Source of the DNA: an uncultured Maricaulis sp.
GTDB lineage: Bacteria; Pseudomonadota; Alphaproteobacteria; Caulobacterales; Maricaulaceae
Assembly (NCBI RefSeq): GCF_947259345.1
Contig: NZ_CAMYLS010000009.1
Span: 62,001-126,000 of the forward strand
DNA: 64,000 nucleotides
Reading direction: 5' to 3'
The position numbers were made by a program, and so were the translations under genes. Shown piece by piece: positions 1 to 7,854 of this stretch. The notes beneath the pieces are model-generated. The model was not told where the DNA came from. It searched no databases and saw only the letters and a list, made by a program, of their open reading frames with translations. Every line of letters starts with the position of its first letter. Position 1 is the stretch's first letter.

Positions 1-1158
1 GGCATTGGAGAAATCGGAATTGATATCCTCCAGCTCGAAGACCTCGTCATAGGGGACATTGGCTTCGGCCAGCAGGACATTCATGTGGCCCGGCATCCGC
101 CCGGCAACCGGGTGGATGGCATAGGCCACGTCGACGCCTTCGGCCTTCAACATGTCGGCCATTTCCTTGAGCGCATGCTGGGCCTGGGCGACGGCCATGC
201 CATAGCCCGGCACGATGATGACCTTGCCGGCATTCTTCATCACGAAGGCGGCGTCATCGGCCGAGCCCTGTTTGGCATTGCCCTGCGGTCCGGCAGCCGC
301 AGCGGCGTCACCGCTCTCGCCAAACCCGCCCAGGATGACCGAGATGAAGGAGCGGTTCATGCCCTTGCACATGATGTAGGACAGGATCGCGCCGGAGGAA
401 CCGACTAGCGCGCCGGTGACCAGCAGTGCGGTATTTTCCAGCGTGAATCCGAGCGCCGCGGCAGCCCAGCCGGAATAGGAGTTCAGCATCGACACCACGA
501 CCGGCATGTCGGCGCCGCCGATCGGGATGATCAGGGTCACGCCGAGCACCAGGGCCGCCAAGGTGATCAGCCAGAAGGCCGTCTTGGCGTCGCCGCCCGA
601 GGCCATCAGGAAGGCCATCATGATGATGATGAAGCCGCCGATGGCGATGTTCAGCAGGTGACGGGCCGGCAGCATGATCGGCGCGCCGGACATATTCCCG
701 TTCAGCTTGGCAAAGGCGATAACCGAGCCCGAGAAGGTGATGGCCCCGATCGCCGTGCCCATGGACAGCTCGAACAGGGAGAGATGTTTGAGATCGCCCA
801 TCGCGTCGGCGATGTGGAAGGCACCGGGTGCATAGAGCGCAGCGGCCGCAACCAGCACGGCAGCGAGGCCGACCAGTGAGTGGAAGGCGGCAACCAGTTG
901 CGGCATGGCGGTCATCGGGACACGCCGGGCGATGATCGCACCGATGCCACCACCAATCATCACGCCGCCAATGATCAGGGCGATCGAGGCCCCGTCCAGA
1001 TTGACCGCGAGCAGAGTGGTGACAATGGCGATCGCCATGCCGGCCATGCCGAACAGATTGCCGCGCCGCGCGGTTTCCGGGTTGGACAGGCCCCGCAGGG
1101 CGAAGATGAAGAGAATGCCGGAGCCCAGATAGAGCAGGGCAGCGAGATTGGCTGACAT
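1..1158 (-). CDS. pntB: NAD(P) transhydrogenase subunit beta, partial (C-terminus off the window)
   Basis: Beta subunit of the inner-membrane proton-translocating transhydrogenase, which uses the proton gradient to pass hydride from NADH to NADP+. The first 386 codons are present; the family is about 460 residues, so the end of the NADP(H)-binding domain III lies beyond base 1. Visible are many hydrophobic helices, an Ala-rich linker near residue 280, and the start of domain III with the glycine loop VPGYGMAVAQAQ. The ATG at 1158 follows the pntAB stop by two bases, so it is the last gene of a pntAA-pntAB-pntB operon. I read the translation directly from the complement. Confidence 0.95.
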   Translation of the reverse strand, partial: MSANLAALLYLGSGILFIFALRGLSNPETARRGNLFGMAGMAIAIVTTLLAVNLDGASIALIIGGVMIGGGIGAIIARRVPMTAMPQLVAAFHSLVGLAAVLVAAAALYAPGAFHIADAMGDLKHLSLFELSMGTAIGAITFSGSVIAFAKLNGNMSGAPIMLPARHLLNIAIGGFIIIMMAFLMASGGDAKTAFWLITLAALVLGVTLIIPIGGADMPVVVSMLNSYSGWAAAALGFTLENTALLVTGALVGSSGAILSYIMCKGMNRSFISVILGGFGESGDAAAAAGPQGNAKQGSADDAAFVMKNAGKVIIVPGYGMAVAQAQHALKEMADMLKAEGVDVAYAIHPVAGRMPGHMNVLLAEANVPYDEVFELEDINSDFSNA

Positions 1159-1160
1159 GT

Positions 1161-1499
1161 CTAGCGCTCCTTCTTCTTGTACATGGCGAGCATGCGCCGG
1201 GTGACGAGGAAGCCGCCGAATATGTTCACACTGGCAAGGATGATGGCGATGAAGCCGAGCCCGCGCGAGAAGCCGGCCCCTTCGGTCTGTGCTGCCGTGG
1301 CGGCAACTTCACCGGAACCGGTCGCGGTCGCTGTGGCGGCCAGAAGGGCGCCAACGATGATGACCGAGGAAATGGCATTGGTAACGGCCATCAGCGGCGT
1401 GTGCAGGGCCGGGGTCACCGACCAGACGACGTAATAGCCCACGAAGACCGCCAGGACGAAAATCGCCAGGCGGAAGATGACGGGATCAACGGCTTCCAT
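1161..1499 (-). CDS. pntAB: NAD(P) transhydrogenase subunit alpha part 2 (membrane part)
   Basis: A 112-residue membrane protein with three to four hydrophobic helices, ending in a basic tail (YKKKER). It matches the separately encoded membrane segment of the alpha subunit found in alphaproteobacteria such as Rhodospirillum, where the alpha chain is split in two. It sits between pntAA (two-base gap) and pntB (two-base gap), so translation of the three genes is probably coupled. An Ala/Thr/Gly-rich stretch near residues 55-75 forms a loop between helices. The product anchors the NAD(H)-binding PntAA to the membrane with PntB. Confidence 0.92.
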   Translation of the reverse strand: MEAVDPVIFRLAIFVLAVFVGYYVVWSVTPALHTPLMAVTNAISSVIIVGALLAATATATGSGEVAATAAQTEGAGFSRGLGFIAIILASVNIFGGFLVTRRMLAMYKKKER

Positions 1500-1501
1500 G
1501 A

Positions 1502-2632
1502 TCAGGACTCCTTTTTCGTCAGGCTCGGATGCACGACGGCACCATCCTTGGTCAGCGCCATGCCCTGGATGACTTCATCATCCCAATGCGGGGCGAGGCC
1601 GCCTTCCTCATTGACGAGGAGCGGCAGGAGATTGGCGAGATTCTTGGCGTAAAGGGCCGAGGCGTCGGCGGCGAGCCGTCCGGGCAGATTGCCATAGCCG
1701 GCGATCTTGACGCCCTTGTGCTCGACGACCTCGTCGACCTTGGTCAGTTCGCAATTACCGCCATTGGGAGCGGCCAGATCAATGATCACCGAGCCCGGCT
1801 TCATGCTCTCGACCATGGCCTTGGTGACCAAGGTCGGGGCCGGGCGGCCCGGGATCAGGGCGGTGGTGATGACAATGTCCTGCTTGGCGATATGGCTGGC
1901 CACCAGCTCGGCCTGTTTGGCTTGGTATTCCTTGGACATTTCCTTGGCATAACCGCCGGCGGTCTCGGCCTGCTTGAATTCCTCATCCTCGACAGCGACG
2001 AATTTTGCGCCCAGGGAGGCGACCTGTTCTTTCACGGCCGGACGGACATCGGTGGCGGTGACGATGGCACCGAGGCGACGCGCCGTGGCGATGGCCTGCA
2101 GGCCGGCCACGCCGACCCCCATCACGAAAGTCTTGGCCGGGGCAACCGTGCCGGCTGCCGTCATCATCATCGGGAAGGCGCGGCCATAAAGCTCGGCGCC
2201 CTCGATGACCGAGCGATAGCCGGCGAGATTGGCTTGCGAGGACAGGGCGTCCATGGCCTGGGCGCGGGTGATGCGCGGCACGAATTCCATAGCCAGCGCA
2301 TTGATGCCGGACTTGGCCAGGCCCTCGGCCATCTTGGTATTGCCGTGCGGGCTGAGATGGGCGACCAGCAGGACGCCTTTCAGCTTGGCCAGCGTCGCCT
2401 CGTCCGGGCTGCGCACTGCGAAGAGCGCGTCAGCGCCCTTGAGTGTTGCAGCTGCGGTGCCGATTTTCGCACCTGCGTCGGTGAAGGCGTCATCGGTCAC
2501 GGCGGCGGTCAGGCCCGCGCCCTTCTCGATGGCGACCTCATGACCCGCGGCCACGAATTTCTTGACGGTTTCAGGAGTGGCTGCCACGCGGGTTTCGCCC
2601 GCATGTCGTTCTTTCAGAATGGCAATTCGCAT
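1502..2632 (-). CDS. pntAA: NAD(P) transhydrogenase subunit alpha part 1 (NAD(H)-binding domain)
   Basis: A 376-residue soluble protein of the alanine dehydrogenase/PntA family that binds NAD(H) and passes hydride to PntB. It opens with the family N-terminus MRIAILKERHAGETRVAATP. A Rossmann glycine motif (MGVGVAGLQAIATARRLGA) lies near residues 170-190. Length agrees with the split alphaproteobacterial form. The start codon follows a GGGACGA ribosome site. A GAGGGG/CCCCTC hairpin lies about 55 bases upstream (2685-2700), between this gene and the oxidase subunit IV gene, so I cannot say whether the two are cotranscribed. Confidence 0.95.
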   Translation of the reverse strand: MRIAILKERHAGETRVAATPETVKKFVAAGHEVAIEKGAGLTAAVTDDAFTDAGAKIGTAAATLKGADALFAVRSPDEATLAKLKGVLLVAHLSPHGNTKMAEGLAKSGINALAMEFVPRITRAQAMDALSSQANLAGYRSVIEGAELYGRAFPMMMTAAGTVAPAKTFVMGVGVAGLQAIATARRLGAIVTATDVRPAVKEQVASLGAKFVAVEDEEFKQAETAGGYAKEMSKEYQAKQAELVASHIAKQDIVITTALIPGRPAPTLVTKAMVESMKPGSVIIDLAAPNGGNCELTKVDEVVEHKGVKIAGYGNLPGRLAADASALYAKNLANLLPLLVNEEGGLAPHWDDEVIQGMALTKDGAVVHPSLTKKES

Positions 2633-2760
2633 TTCGTCCCGCCGCTTTTGGCTTGATGCGGCGAGGATGCGCGAATTCTCCCGAGAGGGGAAGGCCCCTC
2701 CGGGAAATTTCTAGACCGGAAACCGGGAAAATTGTGCAGTGCGAAGAAGCGGTGAGGAAA

Positions 2761-3066
2761 TCAGCCGCCGATCACCATACCGAACAATTGAACAATACCG
2801 CCGCAGACAAGGCCAAAGAAGAAAAGACCGCCCAGGGTGACATACCACGACGTCTTCATGCCGAGGGCGAGGCCGAGAACGCCGCCGACAATGGCGGTGC
2901 CGATCAGGCCGGCCAGCCAGTCCATGCCAACGGCAAAGACGAGCGTGAGGTAGAGCACGGACACGATGGTGAGCAGGCTGCCCCAGATCGTAACCGCGAT
3001 GAATCCGCCAAAGGTGGCTTTCTGGTCGGCGATGTCCATTTCGCCACGAACATAATCAGACGCCAT
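2761..3066 (-). CDS. aa3-type cytochrome c oxidase subunit IV-like protein
   Basis: A 101-residue protein whose N-terminus (MASDYVRGEMDIADQKATF, then a hydrophobic helix) resembles the small bacterial aa3-type cytochrome oxidase subunit IV family. It carries two to three predicted membrane helices, more than the single helix of the shortest members. A strong GGAGG lies upstream of the ATG. It is upstream of the pnt operon on the same strand with a 128-base gap. An accessory role in the respiratory chain fits the neighbouring membrane bioenergetics genes. The family call rests on the N-terminal pattern only. Confidence 0.7.
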   Translation of the reverse strand: MASDYVRGEMDIADQKATFGGFIAVTIWGSLLTIVSVLYLTLVFAVGMDWLAGLIGTAIVGGVLGLALGMKTSWYVTLGGLFFFGLVCGGIVQLFGMVIGG

Positions 3067-3152
3067 TGGTCCTCAACCTCCGTCAAATTCGGTTTCGAGC
3101 GGATAGCACGCGTTGCATGCCCCGCCAAGATGGCAGCGCCATTTGCCGCAGG

Positions 3153-3179
3153 TGACAGCTGTCATGCGCGAAGGATGAC
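3153..3179. promoter_or_regulatory. Overlapping inverted repeats, candidate operator of the two-component operon
   Basis: TGACAGCTGTCA (3153-3164) is a perfect 12-base palindrome. It overlaps a second inverted repeat, GTCAT-N9-ATGAC (3161-3179). Both lie 60-90 bases before the first gene of the membrane protein-kinase-regulator operon, where a promoter is expected. LuxR/NarL-type regulators such as the one encoded here bind short inverted repeats and often control their own operon. That this is the binding site is inference. Confidence 0.4.
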
Positions 3180-3240
3180 GCCTGTGTCTGCACGGCGGCG
3201 CGCAGACCGGTCAGCATGGGGACAGATAAAGGAGTGTCCC

Positions 3241-3813
3241 ATGACTGATCTCAAAGCCATCATCCTCAATGAACGTCGCCGCTATAGCGCTGAATCCGGG
3301 GGCGGGGTGTCGCTGCCGGTGGCCGGTGCCATCTACTGGGCCGGGCTGGCCATTGCCGGCGCCTATATGGACGCAACGAACTGGGCCTATGCTGCGGCCG
3401 CCTTTTCCGGGGCCATCTTCCCGCTCGGCATCTTGTTGCAGGGTGTTTTCAAATCCCCCTTCATGAAGGCCAAATCGCCGCTTTCCGGGGTTACGACAGC
3501 CGCCATTGTCGCGATTAACCTGCTCTGGCCGATCCACATGATCGTGATCTGGACCGCCCCCCAGGCCGCCCCGTTGACCCTCGCCATCGGGATGAGCCTG
3601 CACTGGCCGATCATCGGTTGGGGCTATGCCTCGAAGGTCTGCATGGCGCATGCGATTGTCCGGGTCGCGGCGGTGACGGCGATCTTCTTCCTCGCACCGC
3701 AATACAGCCTGGTCGGCATCCCGCTCGTGGTCAGCGGCCTTTACCTGCTGGCCGCAGCTGGGCTTTCATGGGAATCGAACCGCTATCGCCGCATGATTGC
3801 GGCCCCGGCCTGA
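3241..3813 (+). CDS. Multi-pass membrane protein (possibly DUF7010 family)
   Basis: A 190-residue protein with about six hydrophobic segments and a short basic C-terminus. I chose the ATG at 3241 because an AGGAG ribosome site sits 8 bases upstream and the protein begins MTDLKAIILNERRRY; the open frame upstream to 2653 is antisense to the oxidase subunit gene. It is the first gene of a three-gene unit with a sensor kinase and a response regulator. Its pattern resembles the poorly described DUF7010 membrane proteins, but I am not sure. A role as effector or sensing partner of the kinase is plausible from context only. Confidence 0.75.
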   Translation: MTDLKAIILNERRRYSAESGGGVSLPVAGAIYWAGLAIAGAYMDATNWAYAAAAFSGAIFPLGILLQGVFKSPFMKAKSPLSGVTTAAIVAINLLWPIHMIVIWTAPQAAPLTLAIGMSLHWPIIGWGYASKVCMAHAIVRVAAVTAIFFLAPQYSLVGIPLVVSGLYLLAAAGLSWESNRYRRMIAAPA

Positions 3814-3830
3814 GAAAGGCGGACCGACCC

Positions 3831-4934
3831 GTGATCGCCCTGCGCACGCTGATTTCGCCGAACCGGCCGTGGATACACCTGATTTATCTGGGCATGTTCT
3901 TCTTCGGCTGGCTCTATCTGCCGCCGACGCGGCTCGAGGTGATCACGGGGCTGGCCAGCATGGCCGGCTTCATCGCTCTCTACGTCTTCGCCATGCGACG
4001 CATGGACTGGACGCTCTATCCCGCCGCCGCCTTCACCACGCTTCTGGGTCTGCTCCTGATCCCGCATACCCTGGGCGGTGGCGTCTACTTTGTCTTCGCC
4101 GCGGCCATGTTGGGCCGCCTCGACTGGACGCCACGCCTGTGGACCGCGATGGCGCTGCTCGCTTTGACAAGCATCACCGCTGTCTGGATATACGCGCCGA
4201 CTCCGCTCTTCGCACTGGCCATGGCCGGCCTGGCCGCGATGGCGGCCGGCGGATCGATGATCGCGGCGCGGCACGAGCGCCAGGCCGATCAGGCCGAGGA
4301 GACCCGGTCCCGCGCCGCGCGTGAGGCGGCCGAAGCCGAGCGCCAGCGCATCGCCCGCGATCTGCATGATCTGCTCGGCCAGACCCTGTCGACCGTCACC
4401 CTGAAGGCCGAGATCGCCGAACGTCTGATGAGCCAGGATGGCGAGCGGGCACGGACGGAGCTTCAGGCGATCCAGACCATCTCCCGGCAGGCCCTGGCCG
4501 ATATGCGGGAAGCGGTGATTGGACTGCGCGGGCGGAAGCTGGGCGATGCGATGCGCGAAAGCGTCCAGCGTCTGGCCGATGCCGGTGTCGCGGCCGAGCT
4601 TGAAGGTGAGGAGGATACAGACGACAGGCTGTCCGATTCTGCTTCCACCGCCCTGGCCATGGTTACGCGGGAAGCCGTCACCAATATCATTCGCCATGCC
4701 AATGCGAGCCGCGCGAAACTGGGCTTCTTCCGCCAGGATGATGCAGTCCGGCTGATGATCCGGGATAATGGGCGCGGCGGGGCCGATCCGAACGGGGGCG
4801 GGCTCAGCGGCCTGCGCGCCCGGCTTGAAGGACTCGGTGGCGCGCTGGAGGTCGGCCCGGTTAATCGAGACGAGGGAACGCTCCTGACGGCGCGCTTGCC
4901 GGATCAGGCTGAGAGCGAGGGACAGTCGCAATGA
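3831..4934 (+). CDS. DesK/LiaS-type sensor histidine kinase
   Basis: A 367-residue membrane kinase. Residues 1-145 hold several hydrophobic helices with little extracytoplasmic loop, as in DesK-type sensors of membrane state. A coiled linker leads to the HisKA_3 dimerisation helix with the phospho-acceptor in RIARDLHDLLGQTL (His179), then a HATPase domain with TREAVTNIIRHA and DNGRGG. The GTG start at 3831 (preceded by GAGAAAGG) avoids overlapping the upstream gene; the frame stays open further upstream, but that part is antisense-like. The stop overlaps the regulator start (ATGA), indicating translational coupling. The signal is unknown. Confidence 0.85.
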   Translation: MIALRTLISPNRPWIHLIYLGMFFFGWLYLPPTRLEVITGLASMAGFIALYVFAMRRMDWTLYPAAAFTTLLGLLLIPHTLGGGVYFVFAAAMLGRLDWTPRLWTAMALLALTSITAVWIYAPTPLFALAMAGLAAMAAGGSMIAARHERQADQAEETRSRAAREAAEAERQRIARDLHDLLGQTLSTVTLKAEIAERLMSQDGERARTELQAIQTISRQALADMREAVIGLRGRKLGDAMRESVQRLADAGVAAELEGEEDTDDRLSDSASTALAMVTREAVTNIIRHANASRAKLGFFRQDDAVRLMIRDNGRGGADPNGGGLSGLRARLEGLGGALEVGPVNRDEGTLLTARLPDQAESEGQSQ

Positions 4935-5533
4935 TCAAGGTCGTGATCGCCGAGGACCAGACCCTTTTGCGTGACGCCCTGGCGACGCTTCTGGGGCTGG
5001 AGAGCGATATCGAGATTGTCGGTCTCGCCGCGAATGGCCGCGAGGCCCATGACGCGATCCGGCGCCAGGATCCCGATCTCGTCCTGACCGATATCGAGAT
5101 GCCGGACATGACCGGTCTGGAACTGGCCGACCTCCTGCGCCGTGAGCAATCGCGTACGCGTGTCGTCATTGTCACCACATTCGACCGGCCTGGCTATCTC
5201 CGCCGGGCGATGGAGGCGGGTGTCTCCGGCTTTATTCTCAAGGACGGGCCATCTGCCGATCTGGCCGGCGCTGTCCGGCGCGTCATGGCCGGCGAACGCG
5301 TGGTGGCCCCGGAACTGGCCGCCCGCGCCTGGGATGAGGCGGATCCGCTCAGTGATGCCGAGCGTCGGCTCCTGCGTCTCGCCGAGGCCGGGCTGGACAG
5401 TCCCGCCATGGCCGAGGCGACGGGCCTGGCTCGGGGGACGGTGCGCAATTACCTTCACAGCGCCATCGGCAAGCTGGGCGCAGCCAACCGCATCGAAGCT
5501 GCAAGACGGGCCCGACAAAAGGGGTGGTTGTAG
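4931..5533 (+). CDS. NarL/FixJ-family response regulator (DesR-like)
   Basis: A 200-residue regulator with an N-terminal receiver (acidic pocket around Asp9, phospho-acceptor Asp54 in VLTDIEMP, Lys in FILKDG) and a C-terminal LuxR-type helix-turn-helix (LSDAERRLLRLAEAG ... GTVRNYLHSAIGKL). It is the partner of the kinase just upstream, whose stop codon it overlaps by four bases. It probably controls the operon itself through the inverted repeats at 3153-3179. The LuxR domain departs slightly from consensus (SPAMAEATGLARGTVRNYL where SxKEIA is usual), as in DesR-type proteins. Confidence 0.9.
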   Translation: MIKVVIAEDQTLLRDALATLLGLESDIEIVGLAANGREAHDAIRRQDPDLVLTDIEMPDMTGLELADLLRREQSRTRVVIVTTFDRPGYLRRAMEAGVSGFILKDGPSADLAGAVRRVMAGERVVAPELAARAWDEADPLSDAERRLLRLAEAGLDSPAMAEATGLARGTVRNYLHSAIGKLGAANRIEAARRARQKGWL

Positions 5534-5583
5534 AAAATTCGCTGGCCTAGACTGGCGCGGCTATTGCCAGTCCGGAGTTCCGC

Positions 5584-5841
5584 ATGCGCATTCCCTTCGC
5601 CCTTTGGTCGGCCGTGATCGCCCTTCTGGCCTTTGCCGGAATGGCCGCGCGGGAATATCTCAATTTCGGCGCGATCGAGTTTGCCTATCTCTGGCCCGTC
5701 GGGCTGAAAATCGGTGGCGTATGGCTGGTTTTGGTGATCGTGGTCGGAATCGTGAGTGGTCTGCGCAAGGCCACGACCACCTCTCCGGATGCCCTGCCGG
5801 ATGATGTTGCCCGCGAGCTGCGGCGTCACCCGGAAGATTAA
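5584..5841 (+). CDS. Small two-helix membrane protein, unknown function
   Basis: An 85-residue protein with two predicted membrane helices (about residues 5-24 and 38-60) and a charged cytoplasmic tail ending RRHPED. A GGAG ribosome site precedes the ATG. It lies 50 bases after the response regulator and could be read with that operon or on its own. It converges on the downstream hydrolase gene with only a few bases between. I do not recognise a family. Confidence 0.6.
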   Translation: MRIPFALWSAVIALLAFAGMAAREYLNFGAIEFAYLWPVGLKIGGVWLVLVIVVGIVSGLRKATTTSPDALPDDVARELRRHPED

Positions 5842-5845
5842 AGCT

Positions 5846-6793
5846 TCAGCCCCATCCCGGCCCGGTCAGGACTTCCAGTCCAGCCGCAACAGCGACAGGC
5901 TGATCGAGGATGAGATGGTGTTCCGCATTCGGGATCGACACCATTGTCGTCTTCGGCCCGAACAGCTTGCCCATGAAGGCCCAGATCTCGTCATTCACAA
6001 GCCGTGAGTCCGCACCCCGGAAGAGGGCGATGCGGGTCTTCAGCGCGTCGACGATGTCGGCCGGGGTCGGGCGGTCGTAGTCCAGCTTGTCCCAAAGCTT
6101 GGGATCGAATTTCCAGGTCCAGCCCTGTGTGCCGTCCGGACGCGTGACCGCTTTCAGCGATTGCCGGGCGATATGGTCCAGCAGAAAGGCATTCTCGCAA
6201 TCCTGTTCCGGCAGGAGGCGGAAGCGAGCCAGCGCCGCCTCGAAGGAGTTGTAGATCATGCCGCCACGTGAGGGCGGCGAGGAACGGCGCTGTTCCTGGC
6301 TGGGCCGGATCGGGCTGTCGAGCACGGCGATCCCGGCGAGTTGATCGCCATGTTCCATCGCCGTGGCGACCGAGACGAAGCCACCGAAGGAATGACCAAC
6401 CAGGAAGGGTTTGCCGGCGTCGAAGGCGCCGCCATCCTTGCCCGCGGCGAGGACTTCCTGTGCATAGGTGTTCATGCGGTAGCGATCACGGTGATCACTG
6501 TCTCCCATGCCGGACAGGTCAAGCGCGACGACGCGCCGGGTCTCGGCGAGGAAGGGCGCGATACTGTCCCACCAATCCTTGTGGGCGACTCCGCCATGGA
6601 CAAGGATCAGGCCGGGCGCGCCGCGCTGGCCCCAGGCTTTCCAGCAGATATTCGCGCCCTCAACCGTCACGCTGCCGCGATCCGTCGGGACTTCAAGGGC
6701 CTTGAGGAACCAGTCTGGCGCTGGCGGTCGGGCGCCATTGAACTGGACAAGGGGAGCTGGCGGGCGGGGGGAGGTGGCGGCTTTTTGGCTCAT
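5846..6793 (-). CDS. Alpha/beta hydrolase
   Basis: A 315-residue hydrolase of the alpha/beta fold. The nucleophile elbow is GHSFGG with Ser135; the oxyanion HG motif is in LILVHGGVAHKDWW near residue 65; the likely catalytic His is in NAEHHLILDQP near residue 291. There is no signal peptide, so it is cytoplasmic. The Pro-rich N-terminus (residues 8-26) is probably disordered. Substrate cannot be read from sequence; esterase or epoxide hydrolase-like enzymes share this layout. It stands alone, convergent with the small membrane protein gene and followed upstream by the CPBP protease gene on the same strand. Confidence 0.85.
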   Translation of the reverse strand: MSQKAATSPRPPAPLVQFNGARPPAPDWFLKALEVPTDRGSVTVEGANICWKAWGQRGAPGLILVHGGVAHKDWWDSIAPFLAETRRVVALDLSGMGDSDHRDRYRMNTYAQEVLAAGKDGGAFDAGKPFLVGHSFGGFVSVATAMEHGDQLAGIAVLDSPIRPSQEQRRSSPPSRGGMIYNSFEAALARFRLLPEQDCENAFLLDHIARQSLKAVTRPDGTQGWTWKFDPKLWDKLDYDRPTPADIVDALKTRIALFRGADSRLVNDEIWAFMGKLFGPKTTMVSIPNAEHHLILDQPVAVAAGLEVLTGPGWG

Positions 6794-6824
6794 GAACTAG
6801 CGCTAGCCCCGGGGGGCGGTGGCG

Positions 6825-7658
6825 TCAATTGCCGGTGGTCGCCGGAGCGAGCGAGATCAGGTAGGGCACGGCGAATAGTGCCCATGCATTATTGGCGACA
6901 TGACCAAGGATCGGGGCGGCGAGCCGGCCGGTCCAGACCCGCGCCGCGCCGAGCGCGAGGCCGAGAAAGAAGGTTGAGGTCATCACCAGCAAGCCCTGTG
7001 CGGTATGGACCAGGCCGAACGCCAGGGCGGAGATGATGACCGCAAACAGGCTTGGCACGCCCCGCGCCATCATCATGGGCAGCATCCAGCCCCGGAAGAT
7101 GACTTCCTCGACAATCGGCGCCGCGATCAGGCTCAGGCCGAGGAGCAGCCAGAGGCTGGCTCCCGCGCCGATGAAATCATCGACATTGGACAGGTCGTCC
7201 CGGTTGGCGCCGCCGGTGAGTGTGAGTTCGGGTTCCGTCATCGCGAACTCGTGGAAGCTCAGGGTCAGCGGGCTGGCGATCAACACCATGAAGATCATGA
7301 TCAGGATGGCGGCGAAGAAATCGGTCAGTCGCAGGGGGAAAATCGCAAAGACAGGCCGGTGAGCCTGGTAGCGCTTCATCCAGGCCCACATGATCAGACC
7401 CAGACCGGTATAGCCGATGATATTGCCGAGGAAGATCGCGCTGCCGTGACTCAAACCGGTCTGCGGACCTCCGGCCGCATTCCAGCCGATCAGAGTGGCC
7501 AGTTGTGCGGCGATGACCAGGGCGAACATCAGCGCCGGCCAGACGATCATGCCTGGCAGGGATCGGATAACCCGCATGCGGTATTCTTCTGCCAGATTGG
7601 CAAACACATCATGGCGGGCGAAGGGCCAGCGGGTCCGGGATCCGGGAGAAGCAGTCAT
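6825..7658 (-). CDS. CPBP-family intramembrane metalloprotease
   Basis: A 277-residue membrane protein with about seven hydrophobic helices. It carries the three CPBP (CAAX protease/bacteriocin-processing, Abi) motifs: EEVIFR with Glu184, Glu185 and Arg189, His218 in FGLVHTA, and HVANN with His253 and Asn257. Such proteins are presumed glutamate-dependent intramembrane proteases. Substrates of the bacterial forms are mostly unknown. The neighbour downstream on the same strand is an unrelated hydrolase 32 bases away, so the two may form one transcript. Confidence 0.88.
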   Translation of the reverse strand: MTASPGSRTRWPFARHDVFANLAEEYRMRVIRSLPGMIVWPALMFALVIAAQLATLIGWNAAGGPQTGLSHGSAIFLGNIIGYTGLGLIMWAWMKRYQAHRPVFAIFPLRLTDFFAAILIMIFMVLIASPLTLSFHEFAMTEPELTLTGGANRDDLSNVDDFIGAGASLWLLLGLSLIAAPIVEEVIFRGWMLPMMMARGVPSLFAVIISALAFGLVHTAQGLLVMTSTFFLGLALGAARVWTGRLAAPILGHVANNAWALFAVPYLISLAPATTGN

Positions 7659-7854
7659 GATAGGCGGGCAGGCATCCTGCGTGGGCCAGTCCGTTAAGAC
7701 GGTCTTGATCCTTATGCTTAACCGGTCGTTGCCGTCTCTTAAACGTCAAATTTAGACAAGTGTCCCATAACGGTTCGCATAGACGCCCCGCTCGCAAGAG
7801 TGGTGAGGCCAAAAGGCCCGGCGAGATAACAAAGCGACCGAAAAGGCGTGGGTG

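Noticed and set aside
2653-3240. Upstream extension of the membrane protein gene to 2653
   Set aside because: The extension runs antisense to the oxidase subunit IV gene; a good AGGAG site and a natural N-terminus are present at 3241.
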